Positions 1 through 11,371 of a stretch of 64,000 bases of DNA are shown here, in pieces. A program made the translations under genes and the position numbers. Every line of letters starts with the position of its first letter. The first letter of the stretch is position 1. Origin of the DNA: Hypomyces perniciosus (lineage: Eukaryota; Ascomycota; Sordariomycetes; Hypocreales; Hypocreaceae); NCBI GenBank assembly GCA_008477525.1, contig SPDT01000003.1, positions 3,224,001-3,288,000 of the forward strand. The letters are read 5' to 3'. Below the pieces are notes generated by a model. That model saw nothing but the letters and a program-made list of their open reading frames with translations. It did no database searches and was not told the DNA's origin.

Positions 1-412
1 AGGGTGACCAGCTCGTCAAATGCGCTAAGCAGCTCGTAGGCATTCTTGACGATTTCCCTCTCGTCCAGGGTCTTGCATGTGCTGCTGACGACTTGGGCGA
101 ACAGGTGGAGCGAGTCGATGTCCTGGAGGATGTTGGACTGGCGGTTGGTAATGAGCACCATGTAGAGCTCGTCCAGGGGCTGGTAGACAAATCGGACGTT
201 GTCCTGCTCGACGGTCGTGTGTTGCCTGCCGCTGTCGGCCAGCTTTGGGAACGATGCGAGGAGAGCCTCTATCCGCGATCGTGGCATCTCCCGAAACTGT
301 CTGGAGAGGACAGCTTTCCCGCCTCGGGTACAGATGGAAGCTGCGAGGACGACCTAGCCCGAATTAGCATTACGCGATAAATGGTAGGACGCTGTGAAGA
401 TGCGCGCACCAT
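1..412 (-). CDS. RET2: Coatomer subunit delta (delta-COP), N-terminal part
   Basis: Delta subunit of the COPI vesicle coat, which moves cargo from Golgi to ER and within the Golgi. Only the first 118 codons are here; the gene runs off the left edge. Model: exon 1 is just the ATG (412..410), intron 409..354 (donor GTGCGC, branch GCTAAT, acceptor TAG), exon 2 from 353 to the edge. The protein starts MVVLAASICTRGGKAVLSRQ and continues through FREMPRSRIEALLASFPKL and YQPLDELYMVLITNRQSN, the longin-like N-terminal domain of delta-COP as I know it from human and fungal proteins. An intron directly after the start codon is odd but gives exactly the expected N-terminus. It is divergent from the Nudix gene at 1051. 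Confidence 0.9.
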
Positions 413-1050
413 CTTGGCAATGTGATTATTGTGAGTGCACTCTGCAGTCTGAGATACCTTATGGAGAGATGAGGCCAGAGGATCAATCAATCAATCAGCC
501 ACGTCTAACTCAGGAGCTAGACTAATAGCTGATCCCCCGTAATCGACGTCACGTGCGAAGTCAAGGTGTCTTTGGGCCCCACCAGGCGGGGTCACTCTAC
601 CCCTGACTTGACTTTGCAGTTTGGGGGCATATTTTATTGGACTCAGTCTTTGTCAATTGACAGTTGATAATGTTTGTGTATTTATATATCTTGTATATGC
701 CACAACTAAGTTTGTTTTGTTTGAGTTTCGGGTATGATAGGGACTCTCTACTGCCCTTATTCCTGACTGTGAATATGCCCCGAAAAACTCAACTCTCCAG
801 CATCACTTACTTCCTAGTTGCCGGATATTCTCTTCTTAAAATCTCAAGAACTGCATATTAGTCTCCTAGGAGTTTAAGAAGCCAACTTCCTTTGAACGTT
901 GCCAATACTCCATAATACTCTCAAACTGTATCCACATCTAAGGCTGTATGTAAGTGGGGCACATATCCTCACTCCTCGATCCGCTTTACTTCTCCATCTC
1001 CATCATACAAAACTGAAATAAACAACAACAACAACAACAACATCATCATC
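413..1050. promoter_or_regulatory. Divergent promoter region of delta-COP and Nudix gene
   Basis: About 640 nt between two divergent start codons, with no gene. It holds a palindromic CACGTG box at 550-555, overlapping a CRE-like GACGTCAC just before it, and a short run of CAAT repeats near 483-497. Directly before the Nudix ATG is a CAA-repeat leader (about 1021-1041) followed by CAT repeats, an unstructured 5' leader. Which gene the boxes serve cannot be told from sequence. Confidence 0.5.
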
Positions 1051-1596
1051 ATGGCCGCCTCACCCTTCCCAACCACTCAATACCCATCCGACCAATTCGT
1101 CGAAAGCTGCGGCGCAATCCTCTTCAACCTCTCCCCCTCCCCCAAACAAGTATGTCTCCTCCACCACCTCCCCAAAAACGAATGGCTCCTCGCCAAAGGC
1201 CGACGCAACTGCGCCGAGTCCCGTCACGACGCCGCCCTCCGCGAAGTCCGTGAAGAAACAGGATTCCCATGCCGCCTCTATCCCGTAACCATGAAAACCC
1301 GCGCTCCAGCTGCGACGGAAGCAGCCCACGTGTCTGATCAGCCCCGGACTTACCCCGGACTCACCGAGCCGTTCATGGTGACTGTGAGGGAGATGCAAGG
1401 AAAGGGCGTCAAGTTCATATGGTGGTTCATTGCTGAGGTCGACCATGACGCCCTGATAGGAGTGGGTGGTGGGGAGATTGAGTTTTCTGCACAGTTTTTG
1501 GATTGCGATGAGGCTCTGAGTCGGTTGACGTTTAAGCAAGATCGCGATGTCTTGAGCAGAGCCATCTCAATTGTGGAGTCGCAGCATGAATCCTGA
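1051..1596 (+). CDS. Nudix hydrolase, 181 aa
   Basis: Single-exon gene for a small Nudix-family enzyme, which hydrolyses a nucleoside diphosphate linked to another group (X). A complete Nudix box lies at residues 50-72: G50, E56, then R64-E65-V-R-E68-E69-T-G71-F72, matching the GX5EX7REUXEEXGU signature that binds the metal ions. The N-terminal strand (SCGAILFNLS) and the lysine-rich LLAKGRR stretch resemble Ap4A-hydrolase-like or diphosphoinositol-phosphate-hydrolase-like members, so dinucleoside polyphosphates or inositol pyrophosphates are possible substrates; the true substrate is not readable. The ATG at 1051 follows a CAA/CAT-repeat leader and is the first in frame. No signal peptide or membrane segment is seen, so it is probably cytosolic. 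Confidence 0.85.
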   Translation: MAASPFPTTQYPSDQFVESCGAILFNLSPSPKQVCLLHHLPKNEWLLAKGRRNCAESRHDAALREVREETGFPCRLYPVTMKTRAPAATEAAHVSDQPRTYPGLTEPFMVTVREMQGKGVKFIWWFIAEVDHDALIGVGGGEIEFSAQFLDCDEALSRLTFKQDRDVLSRAISIVESQHES

Positions 1597-2039
1597 ATAA
1601 ATAACCGCTTCTTTTCTATGATATACTTCTCCCTGCTCCGGAGGATAATAGCATTTGTCTGAAAAATATGATATTCCTTGTCATTCTCAAAGACGTCCCC
1701 AAGTCATGATGATCCCGTTGCAATAAGTAACGTCAACTTTGTGAGTTTATTTATTACGATTCAAATCAAATGCCTGTCCAACGACTGACACTTGGCTAGA
1801 AAGAAAAAGAAAAAAGTCGCTAGACTCCTCTATGCAGTCTACAACGCAGCGCTATAGGTAGTACAGAAACCCTCTTTATGCCAATCAGTCATACACTCGG
1901 CCCGCCAAGTCTTACATCATGAAAGTCCATCCCGATAAGAAACCCCAAGTCCTTCCTTATCCCAGGATTCCTCCCTCTCCGGCAAACATGGCGACATCCG
2001 ATGTCCCGCTTTTGAACGCTTATTCTCAAAGAAAGGTAG
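1597..2039. other. Convergent 3' intergenic region
   Basis: Space between the ends of the Nudix gene and the myotubularin gene. I see AT-rich 3' flank and A-runs near 1800, but no gene, RNA or repeat of note. Confidence 0.5.
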
Positions 2040-2444
2040 CTAGATCACTGAAGACCCTGCCTCGTCCGGCTGTACTTTGCTTTTCGAGGGCCTTCTTTTG
2101 CCTTGCCTGAGCAGCCGCTCCTTGAGCAAGGCAGCTGAGGGCTTCTCTGCATCACCCGTCATCACGCGTGATGACCGTTTGGAGCCACGACGGCTACAGC
2201 ATCCGCCAGCATCACTCTCAGGGTCACTATCCGGTGAACCCGGCGCATGGGCTTGCACAACCTCCCACCCGCGACCAACATCTTCAAAGTCGCCGGTACT
2301 GCCTTCATCATACATTTCTGGCCGTCCGAGATCGTCCAATGTCAACTGCGAGATGGTTCGTGGTCGAGTATAGGCGTGCCGAGTGGTGTCCTGAGTCTCC
2401 ACGATCAAGTAAGGTGCAGGGCCCTCATCTGGAAACATGACCTC
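2040..2444 (-). pseudogene. Coding-like C-terminal tail after an in-frame TAG
   Basis: Directly after the stop of the myotubularin gene the same reading frame continues for 134 codons to a second stop at 2042..2040. Composition looks coding: it has acidic and charged disordered protein character (for example PDEGPAPYLIVETQDT, RTISQLTLDDLGRPEM) and codon choice like the gene upstream. The junction reads REMT-stop-EVMFPDEG, as if a single sense codon such as CAG had become TAG. A tiny GT-AG intron here (20 nt) would be too short and would shift frame. The tail could be a lost C-terminus, a readthrough extension, or a sequencing error. I call it a detached tail, not a separate gene. Confidence 0.5.
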
Positions 2445-4902
2445 CTACGTCATCTCTCGCATCTCTTGATCGCGAGGAGTAGGCGCTGTGGTCGAGGGTC
2501 CTGGTGCAGGGTCGTCAACAAGACCAAAATTGGACAGCATAGACCTGCCAAGGTTCAAGCCGGCAATGCCATCTCGGATTACGGCGAGGGGATTCATTCC
2601 GTCGATGGATGTACTGTGACGCAGTGGGGCTGGGTCTTGTCTTGCATCGGGAGTCAAGGTTTCATGTGCGGTTTCTACCGAGGTGAGAACAGACTCGCTG
2701 GCTCCAAGGTTCGTCGACTCGGGGCTAGGTTTAGGGGGTACGGTAGCCTCGTCAACTGTAGCATCGTCGACTCGGGCAACGCTAGGGTAATTGAGACTTG
2801 AAACAGCGGCTTGTCTGTCGCTCTCCGCAATAGCTGCGGCATTGAGTGCGCCATTCATCTCATCTTCAGTGCGGCCAAAGACCTGATGCCACCACCGAAT
2901 CTCCTTAAGGCGCGGCAACAGAATACGCTCCTGGCCCTTGATATGGTCGTCAATAGTCGGGTCGTAGTCAGGATTTGTAAACTCAGCCTTGCGGCAGAGG
3001 AAATAATCCCATACTGAGGAGGTCTTCTCGGCAACATTGGCATCCTTCCGTTGTTTCTCTGAGTTATACAAGAAAGTTCCATACTGACAAGAGTAAAGAT
3101 GGTAGAGGAGACGGCGTAAAAATCTTTCGTTGTACTCGAACCGATTCTTGTTTTGACGGACCAGTTGATAGGCACAGTCAAGGAACTGATGGAAGACCGG
3201 GCTGACCATTTTTGGTGAAGTTGCCTCTTCATCAACCACTTTTCCGGAGGCTGCCTCACCCAGACTAGCGGGGTCAGCGTCGTCCTTGTTTTGGTTGAAG
3301 AAGCGCTTGGCACCACTCAGTACGTTCTGGAAGGCATCGTTGCGTCCATCATTCTCTCCTGGCTGCACCTTGGCACCAGCAAGCGCATCCCTCTGGACTG
3401 TAAACCAATCATCGTGATTGAGATGGCCAGAGCGCAGCCTAAACATGTGACCAAACGACAGCCAGTCCTTCTCCACTAGCACAATGAATCCCTCAATGGT
3501 CCGGAAGTAAGGGTCAAGCATAATTTGAGCCAAGGCGCTGAGCTGGCTTGTACGGTCCCAGCCATCCGAGCAGTGAATCAGGGCGTGGGAATGCATGATG
3601 CCCACTTGTCGCGCAATGATGGCAGACCCGTCGAGGACATCGTGAATATGTCTCAACCACCCACTCTGATGCAGTAACTCGCGGTTGGGGGGCAATGGGG
3701 AAATGTCGGCATCCTTCAATGCGTCAACCACTTTACTCAGCGAACTCCGCATGACGTGAATATTTTCAATACTAAGGAAAATCTTCCGCGCGAATTTGTA
3801 CTTGTCCATGTTTTCAGAGCCCATGCCCTGAACTTGGTTCACCATGGCATTGATAGTAGGGCGGGCATCCACAATTAGGTTGCTTTGCTGCGCGCCGTAT
3901 ATCAGTCGCTTGCCCGTCTTCTCATCGTACATGGCAGCTGATTTGGAAATAAGCTCATCCTCATAGCGCTCAGTTTCAGTCAATTGCGACTCCATCAAGG
4001 CACTGCTGTTGATAATATCAGGCTGACTCGACATGGGAGTCGAGTCCTCAGAGCCTCCCGCGGGCATCGACGCCGAGAAGGACGCAGCGACAAGCTTCTC
4101 ATCTTGAACATTGGTCTTTCTGGTGATGCCGGCTTTGGGTTGAGAGCTCCGTGTGATGGTGCAGTTATTGATGGGATGTATGTACGACAAAGCCGGGATT
4201 CGGTTCCGCGACCGAAACTCCTTGGCGTATTTGAGGACATTATCCGATATCTTCGACGGCACGACTAGGAAGGCCGGGTAGGTGTCGCAAAAAGTATAGT
4301 CTTTGTTGATATTCGTGACTCTCCAGCCCTTGTCAGGGAGCTTCTCGCTTATCCCCTGGCGCCGAAACTCAGCCTTGGGGTCGTAGAATTCCCACCCGCT
4401 GACCTCTTGCTCGATCTTCAGCGGCTTGTGGCTGAAGGCAAAGAGCTTTTCCACGGTGCCCAACCTGCTCGTCCGACTCCTGATAAAGTCGAAAGCCTCC
4501 CGCGCGACCTCGCTGTCAGGAAAGTTGAACGTGACGAAGGTGAAGTCTCGGCATCGGATCCGTATCGACGGTGCTTGTCGGGATCCCGGGGGCGTTGGCC
4601 GGAACGAGCAGTGGGACAGCATAGGGTACGTAATCCATCGCTCGCGTTTCTTCGGAGGGGCCGCAGAATCGGCGGGTTTGGCTGACGGATCAACGGGGGG
4701 CGGAGCGCAGAAGACGATGTGAAAGTCGGTGAGTCTAAGGGTGCCAGTGGTCGTCTGGCCGCCGTTGATACCCTGGACATGTTCGATGATCTGAGAGAAG
4801 GACGAGCGTCAGGCCGGGCCCAGCAGTACATCCATGAAGGACGAGACAGAGAGACAGAGAGTACAGTCGGTCCTGGGAAGCGCATACCTTGCGGGCCTCC
4901 AT
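2445..4902 (-). CDS. YMR1: Myotubularin-family phosphoinositide 3-phosphatase (Ymr1-like)
   Basis: Removes the 3-phosphate from PI3P and PI(3,5)P2 on endosomal and vacuolar membranes. Exon 1 is 4902..4888 (MEARK), intron 4887..4791 (GTATGC..CAG), exon 2 is 4790..2445, giving 786 residues. An N-terminal PH-GRAM domain (roughly 5-130) is followed by the phosphatase domain with the active-site loop HCSDGWDRT at 411-419: catalytic Cys412 and Arg418 of CX5R. Downstream are the conserved DWLSFGHMF and FLDCAYQLVRQNKNRFEYNE segments. The coding frame stops at TAG 2447..2445, but the same frame stays open and coding-like to 2040 (separate entry), so the C-terminus may be truncated by a nonsense change. 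Family assignment is secure; the symbol follows the yeast orthologue. Confidence 0.9.
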
Positions 4903-5800
4903 CTTGACCAGGCCTACCAACGGACACCGCTGGCGCGTTCAGATGCGGAACGGATGGTTCGGGTTTCGACCACACGTAGCATATAAATGTACGGGACGGG
5001 ATATTGCGAATCGCCCGGTTCGTAGCGTGAAGCAGCGAATATGGTGGCGAGCAACTCAAGAACGAACGCAGGAGTTGGAAATATTAGTAGCTCGAGGAGG
5101 ATATCCTGGCCGGGGTCGCAAGTAATAGAGCTCAGAAGGAGAGAACAATCGTCAGATGGTTACTAGTAAATAAAACAAAAGCCCCTATCATGTTTGTTTG
5201 TGTGCAATCACAGGGAAAAGAAGCAGAAGCGGCGCAGTTGGAGGTGCATTGCTGCGGCAATGGTGCGCAAACGCTGAGCCCGTGGGTTTTGGTTTGATTC
5301 AGAGCCAAAAGGTGAGCAGGAAGTGAGAAGCGTCGTCAGAGGTTCAAGAAGGAGAATCACATCACACAGGAGGTCATTATGGCGGAGCTCGCGGTCTCTC
5401 ACTGGGCAAGCACCAGCCAAGGTGGGGTTTTGGGATGCCAGAACAGACGTCAGCAAGTCAGGCAAAAAGAAAGGCCAGCAGGGATTCCCCGCCAGGTACG
5501 AAGTACTGCTAGTGCTATCGGGGGGCCGCTGAAACTGATTCTCCGTGCGCTGCCTGCGGGCACAGACAGGTCCACTAAAAATTGAAAAATAGAAGCCCGT
5601 GCTGGACGCCTCTCTTAGTTAGGGCTCAACCCACACTGGGAAAATTGATCCGAGGGTCACGGAATCTGAATGCACCCAGGCACTTTCTGAGGCCATTGCC
5701 CCAATCCCACTCCTTGGATCGCGAACTTCTTGACCCTTTCCGCGCGCCGCATCTACACCAAGTCAAAGTTTCACATCTTCGACTCTTCACATATCCCAAG
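4903..5800. promoter_or_regulatory. Divergent region between myotubularin gene and RPS3
   Basis: About 900 nt without a gene. It contains the RPS3 promoter and leader on the right and the myotubularin leader on the left. A TACGAAGTACT element is at 5497-5507, one of the dispersed motif family described in the findings. Confidence 0.5.
5619..5626 (-). promoter_or_regulatory. AGCCCTAA box upstream of RPS3 (Tbf1-like site)
   Basis: TTAGGGCT on the + strand, that is AGCCCTAA on the - strand, about 175 nt before the S3 start codon. It matches the ARCCCTAA site bound by Tbf1-type telobox factors, known to act at ribosomal-protein promoters in several ascomycetes. One site only; the role is inferred. 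Confidence 0.4.
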
Positions 5801-6830
5801 ATGGCTCACCCGGGTGCTCAGATGTGAGTGCAGTAACCCCTCCCTGCTCTCGATGCGATTATCTGGCTGGCATCCCACCTCGAAGTTTGGCAATTGGGAA
5901 GAGGAGGAACGACGATGAAATGAATGAATTATGGATTATTGTTTTTTTTTCTTGTTTTGTTCGAGGGACATAGGGACGGGGGGATGGGATGCCTGCCAGA
6001 TCATCGCATCATACAGCGCCTCTCCAAATCATGCCTCGCTCGCTCGCTAACCTCACCTTCGCAGCTCCAAGCGGAGAAAGTTCGTCGCCGACGGTGTCTT
6101 CTACGCCGAGCTCAACGAGTTCTTCCAGCGCGAGCTCGCTGAGGAAGGCTACTCCGGTGTCGAGGTCCGCGTCACCCCCACTGTCACCGACATCATCGTC
6201 CGCGCCACCCACACCCAGGAGGTCCTCGGCGAGCAGGGCCGCCGCATCCGCGAGCTCACCTCGCTCATCCAGAAGCGCTTCAAGTTCCCCGAGAACTCCG
6301 TCTCCCTCTACGCCGCCAAGGTCCAGAACCGCGGTCTCTCCGCCGTCGCCCAGTGCGAGTCCCTGCGCTACAAGCTGCTCAACGGCCTGGCCGTCCGCCG
6401 TGCCTGCTATGGTGTCCTGCGCTTCATCATGGAGTCTGGCGCCAAGGGTTGCGAGGTTGTCGTCTCCGGCAAGCTCCGCGCTGCCCGTGCCAAGTCCATG
6501 AAGTTCACCGACGGCTTCATGATCCACTCCGGCCAGCCTGCGAAGGACTTCATCGACAGTGCCACCCGCCACGTCCTGCTCCGACAGGGTGTCCTGGGTA
6601 TCAAGGTCAAGATCATGCGCGGCTCTGACCCCGAGGGCAAGGCCGGCCCCCAGAAGTCGCTCCCCGACGCCGTCACCATCATCGAGCCCAAGGAGGAGCA
6701 GGCTGTTCTGCAGCCCGTGAGCCAGGACTACGGCGCCAAGGCCGCCCAGGTCCAGGCCAGCCAGGATGCGCGAGTGGCCGAGCAGGAGAGCACGGAGGAG
6801 GCTCAGCCCGCCGAGGAGCAGCAGCAATAA
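5801..6830 (+). CDS. RPS3: 40S ribosomal protein S3 (uS3), 262 aa
   Basis: Small-subunit ribosomal protein at the mRNA entry channel. Exon 1 is 5801..5823 (MAHPGAQ plus two bases), the intron 5824..6064 is long for this window at 241 nt (GTGAGT, branch CTAAC, GCAG), and exon 2 is 6065..6830. The spliced protein reads [19 protein letters not shown] and then the type-2 KH domain (about 20-95; [20 protein letters not shown]) and the S3 C-terminal domain (about 100-195; [20 protein letters not shown]). The acidic Gln/Glu-rich tail is normal for fungal S3. Codon use is strongly biased to C-ending codons, as expected of a highly expressed gene, and this bias creates a long spurious open frame on the opposite strand. 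Splitting the first codons from the body by an early intron is typical for fungal ribosomal protein genes. Confidence 0.97.
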
Positions 6831-7668
6831 GCGACGGCTCGGCGTGGTGGTGGGAGCTGGGGACGTGGTTGGTGATGACAAGAACAATCAAGAAGAAAGC
6901 GAAGAAGCAGGGAGGCAAGGGATGGCGGTCAACACAGGCGTCAATTGATCATTTGCATCTGCTCAAGGCATGGAAAGGTTTCGTCTTGTTTTTAAAATGG
7001 TAGACACAAGCCATAAAAAAAGTAAGACCCGAGAATCTGATGATATCATGGCCGTATGTCTCCCGTCTTGAAGCAAGCTTGTATACCAAGCGTACCTTAA
7101 TCAATATCACTCGATTCAATGGTATAATACTGGCAGTTGACGGTACAACGTTCACGTGTTGACCAAGCACAAAAACAAGTTCATGGCCGCGGCCGTTCTC
7201 TTCCTTCTACCATCATCAATGCAGGCCCAATATCGTACAAGAGAGGCATGCTTTCCATCCGTCCAGTCAGTCATGTTTACCGTATATCTCATAGAAACGC
7301 CAGTGACCCCAACCCCCCACCTCCATTCGTGGTAGTAGTACTCCCATCGTTCGTTGAGACAAAAAAAAGAACGCAAAAAAACTCACACAAGTCATCTGCC
7401 TCCATTTCCCTATTTTTTCTCCTTCCGTCCTTTCTTCCTCCAGCCCTTGATGTTCATGCAGGCATCCAGTGGTTGGGGTGTTAAATGTCGTGAAATATGA
7501 CCTCGCCCGACAAAGTCACCGTTTCACAGGCGACTTTGGAAATGTACAGTTGGCCGTTTGGCCTCGTTTCTTCACAAAAGATGCGTCACAATGGTCTTTG
7601 GGTATATCCTCGCGGCATCACCTTTCGTTCTTCCTGGCGATTATGGATGGCAGTGAGTCCGGGACCCG
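6831..7668. other. Convergent 3' region of RPS3 and the NIPA gene
   Basis: About 840 nt of 3' flanks of two converging genes. Runs of A (about 7014-7020, 7363-7380) and pyrimidine-rich stretches are present; no gene or RNA is supported. Confidence 0.5.
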
Positions 7669-9299
7669 TTACCTCCCTGAAGTCCTACGAGACTCGAGCT
7701 CAATCTCGTTACCGTATTCCTTCTTCCCATTCGCAGAGCCGTTCGCCGCTCCGTTAGGACGGGTCATCTCGTCCTCGCTCTCTGCGAGATCGGTGAGGCC
7801 GAAACCCGCAGCCTCTTCTTCGTCATACGCTCGTATCAGACCTTGTCTATCGCCGTTTTGGCTGCTAAAGCTGTGTCTGGATGGGTCGCCGCTTCGTCGC
7901 GATTGCATGCTCCGGCGAGTCTGGAAGCCAGACACCATATCGGTTCCCGTAGCGTCGAATCCTCCTCTTCCAGCAACCAGCTTTTGGCCATGGGGGTCTC
8001 CTCGAGACAGGTTCAGAAGGTACACTCCAGTGAAGGTGACGAGGAAGCCGCAGATCAATGAGAGTGTGTTGACAGGGTCAGTTGTGTTGAAGCCGCTGAA
8101 GAGAATGAAGGAGGCACAAAGAGTAGCTGTGGTAAAGGTAACGTAGTATAGAGGGTTTACGCTACATCCTCAACATCAGCAAAAAAAATGATAGAATCAG
8201 AACGCAGCTTTGCACTTACATATTAGTCGGGAACGACGCCAAGGCCTTATTGAAATAATTCATCTGAGTCAGAATGCAGACGGTAGTCAGGATCATAAAG
8301 ACGTAAGTCGACGGGTGGCTGAACTGATTGCTGCCTGCAAAAGTGAGCTTGAGTGCAATGCCAAACGCCTTGACAGACATGACAGAAATGGAGCCGACAG
8401 TCGAGCAGATGGAGAGATAGATGAGCGCATTGCACTTCCCGTAGACCGGTGCGATTCTGTAGATCATGAACAGCGCAAAGGCAACGACGGCAAAGGCATA
8501 CAATAGAAAGCCTAAGGAAGATGTCAGAGCTATAGCCTCGTCATTCAAGAACAACTTGACCCATACCTGGCTGGATAGCATAGTGCAAAATCTGGTCAAT
8601 GGTCTCAATTTCCTCATCTGGAGGTGCGTGGAGGACGATAACAACGGCACCAATGAGACAGATGGCACTGCCCAGCTTGCCCAGCGTACCAAGCTCCTCT
8701 TGCAGGAAGTACGATCCCAATACGGCACCAATCAGGACACTGAGGGCTCCCAATGGCGTGACCAAAATAGCCGGCGCAAAAGCATATGCTGCAAAGTTGC
8801 AGATTTCTCCGATACCAACTAAGAAGGGAATATCAGTAGGTGTTTAAACCGCGTGGCGGCGCAATACTCACGTGTTGCGATTCCTGCCCACCACAGCGGG
8901 CTCCTCAGATATACAAATCCGTCGCCCTCGAATCCATGTCGTTCTTCTGCTTGTATTAAACCCTGGGAAGAGGTGTTAGTACGGCGTCATAGGGACCGGG
9001 CGGTTGTATTCGATCGGTTGGGAGTCTCTCGGTGTTGAAGAGGCCATGGTGGCTGAGTCAAATGGACCGACCTTTTTAGTAATGACAAAACTGGTGCCTC
9101 GAGGAAACAGTCAGTATGGAGACATGTACAAGGCAAGAAAAGCACAGGAATAGACATACCTATGGCAAGGGCTGAAGACATGGCCAATGCCAGTCCGATA
9201 TATCTAGACGCAACATAGTTAGCGAAAATCCTTCCCGAGGTCCCCCCAACATGAATGAGGCCTCCCTCCCCAGGCGCAAACATACTTGTCCTCAATCAT
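7669..9299 (-). CDS. NIPA-type magnesium transporter (DMT superfamily), 403 aa
   Basis: Multi-pass membrane protein of the NIPA (DUF803) family, which carries Mg2+ and is distantly related to drug/metabolite transporters. Seven exons by eye: 9299..9286, 9203..9160, 9097..9072, 8962..8872, 8818..8567, 8511..8220, 8161..7669; lengths sum to 404 codons with the stop. The protein starts MIEDKYIGLALAMSSALAIG, with family hallmarks TSFVITKKGL, FAPAILVTPLGALSV, GSYFLQEELG and LHAPPDEEI. About nine hydrophobic segments fill residues 7-310. The last ~90 residues are a hydrophilic, Ser/Arg/Glu-rich cytosolic tail. The many small exons and consistent splice phases support the model. Substrate is inferred from family members; which membrane it sits in is not visible. 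Confidence 0.9.
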
Positions 9300-11361
9300 A
9301 TTGAGCGAAAGAACGGTGCGCGCAAGACAACAACAGAGATAATCTATTCGGTCCTCGAATATTCGGCAAGTTCCCAGCAAGCGAAGGACGTAAACCGGGT
9401 GGAAACGAGCGAGCGCGCAATACTAATAGCGAACGGAGGCCGAAAACCCAGAGGTTGGACTTGAAGCAGCCTTCAGGGCGGGGAGCCAAGAAGGCACGGA
9501 TCGCAGGGACTCGTTAAGACGGGCACATCAAGAGGGATATCCAGACAGAAGAGAGAGCGAGAGAGAGATCGTTATCGCGAAGGGGGAAGCCGAGGGTGTT
9601 TGTTCGCTTGTGATGAAGGCGGCCGTTCGTCGTCTTCCGTCTTCGTCGTCGCCTCTGGTCGCAGGTTGTGTGTCTCCAGGTCCGTATCGAAGGGCGCCGC
9701 AAGAATCAATCAAAGAAAGAGCAGATGCAAACGACAAGGCAACACACAACCCAGGGGCCGAGGAAAGGAGGTTGAAGGTTTTCAGTGGCTGCGGTTCTGA
9801 GAGTTTGGCCGCTCGACAGGTGGTTTGGTGCGTGGTGAGTGGTGCGTGGTGAGTGGTGAGTGGTGAATGGTGTGGTGTGTGTGTCCCTTAGGCTGTAGTG
9901 GCGCTGGTGGTGGTGCTGGAGCTGGAGCTGGAGCTGGTGGTGGGCGAGAGGACAGAATGGGGAATGGGATGTGTCTGATCTCTGTTGTGTCCTCTGTCGC
10001 CTCTCAGCGCCCTCACTTCAGCGCACGGGTTGCGGGGACAGATAGGTACCTAGTAGCGCACCCCAGTGGCCGCAGCAGTGAGCACAGGCGCAGAGAGCCC
10101 TGAACGACAGGCGCTAAAGCCGGAGGTTGGAGGCAGACGGGTACCTCTCACCTCAGCTCAGCAGGCACGAACCTTGTGACCAGAGGGGGCGCCTAAAAAA
10201 AGTACAATTAGAAGCTGCATGGAGTACATCTGGGGCCGCCGTATCTCGTATAGTGACACAAGTACTTCTTCGTACTCGGCCCGGAGAACCTCTCCTAGTA
10301 TTAGTATTAATAGTGCACTAAGGTTTGAGGGAGGCTTTGCGTGTCGCAGGTTGGTCCCCAGTCCTAGCTGTGCATCCTAAAACACAATCCTGGCTCAAAC
10401 ATGCAATCCCCTGCACATTCGCGGGCGAGTCTTTTCTTGGATTTTTATTTTATTTTGTTTTGTTTTGTTTTCTTGTTTTCAAGTGCTGGGGTAAAAGAGA
10501 TCAGCCGCTTGAAAGCCGGGCAACTGATCGACGAGTAATAATGCACCCTTGACTATTGCAGCTATGTACGAAGTACGGAGTACTACCTAAATAAGTGATA
10601 ATAGAGTACTAGGTTTGGATTTTTCGAGGTGAAGAAACCCGTTTAGTATATGTTTCAAAACACGTTCTCGTATTAGTCCAAGAGACCTCCAACACACGTC
10701 CTTGGAATGATTTACTACTATTATTGGTGCTCCATACCTAGATCCGGGATGCCAAACCTCTAATCAAGGCGCCAGAGTAAATCCATGGACATCACAATAA
10801 AATTTTAATATATTTTCATGTATATCATCTCTCTCGCCAACTCTATTTCCTTCCCTTACGCCCTGAAGTTTTCCTCCCTCGTATTCTTCACACAACTAAC
10901 AAGACACTGGTGATGGGGCGCAGACTCCCCTTATTTCTTCTTTCTCCGTGTCAGTGGAGCAAAAGCGAAGGGCGCCCAGCCGCACAGTGCCTCGGGAAAC
11001 AAAATGCCGTCCAAACACGATCGACCTGTCTTCCTAACCTTGCAACAAGGCGGTTTAACGCTTATCAGGCACAGAACCAGAAGCGTTAAGAAAACAGAAA
11101 GATGTGCATGAAGCCCCCTGGACATGTGGAGTCTGACGCGCAGCACAGCCGCTCTGTGTGTGTGCAAACCCCTGATGCTGCTGTGCAGATGCTGTGATCA
11201 AGATTTACCGAACCCCGAAAGCCAAGCGTCAATACGCGAGGTAATCATACGACCAACAATCCAACCTTGACGATGGATATGTCCCCAACGAGCAGATATC
11301 AAGCAAAAAAGAAGCCAAAAAGATACATTTATTTATCCAGACCCTACTTCGTACACCAAGG
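9300..11361. other. Long gene-free region with simple repeats
   Basis: About 2 kb upstream of the NIPA gene with no supported gene. It holds a GGTG/GTGAGTG-type minisatellite (about 9825-9885), a GGAGCT run (about 9915-9940), T-rich TTTTG repeats near 10450-10475, and members of the dispersed palindrome family (about 10041-10055, 10259-10276, 10567-10583). Small open frames here lack coding character. Confidence 0.5.
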
Positions 11362-11367
11362 AAAAAA
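11362..11367 (-). terminator. Pol III terminator of tRNA-Glu
   Basis: A run of six T on the - strand, starting five bases after the mature tRNA 3' end, the usual RNA polymerase III stop signal. Confidence 0.8.
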
Positions 11368-11371
11368 TGAA

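Noticed and set aside
2425..2449. A 20-nt GT-AG intron removing the TAG in the myotubularin gene
   Set aside because: Too short for splicing and splicing it would bring a new stop (TGA) into frame.
6009..6887. 292-codon open frame on the - strand opposite RPS3
   Set aside because: Leu/Gly/Asp-rich shadow produced by C-ending codon bias of S3; no ATG context or introns, and S3 is certain.
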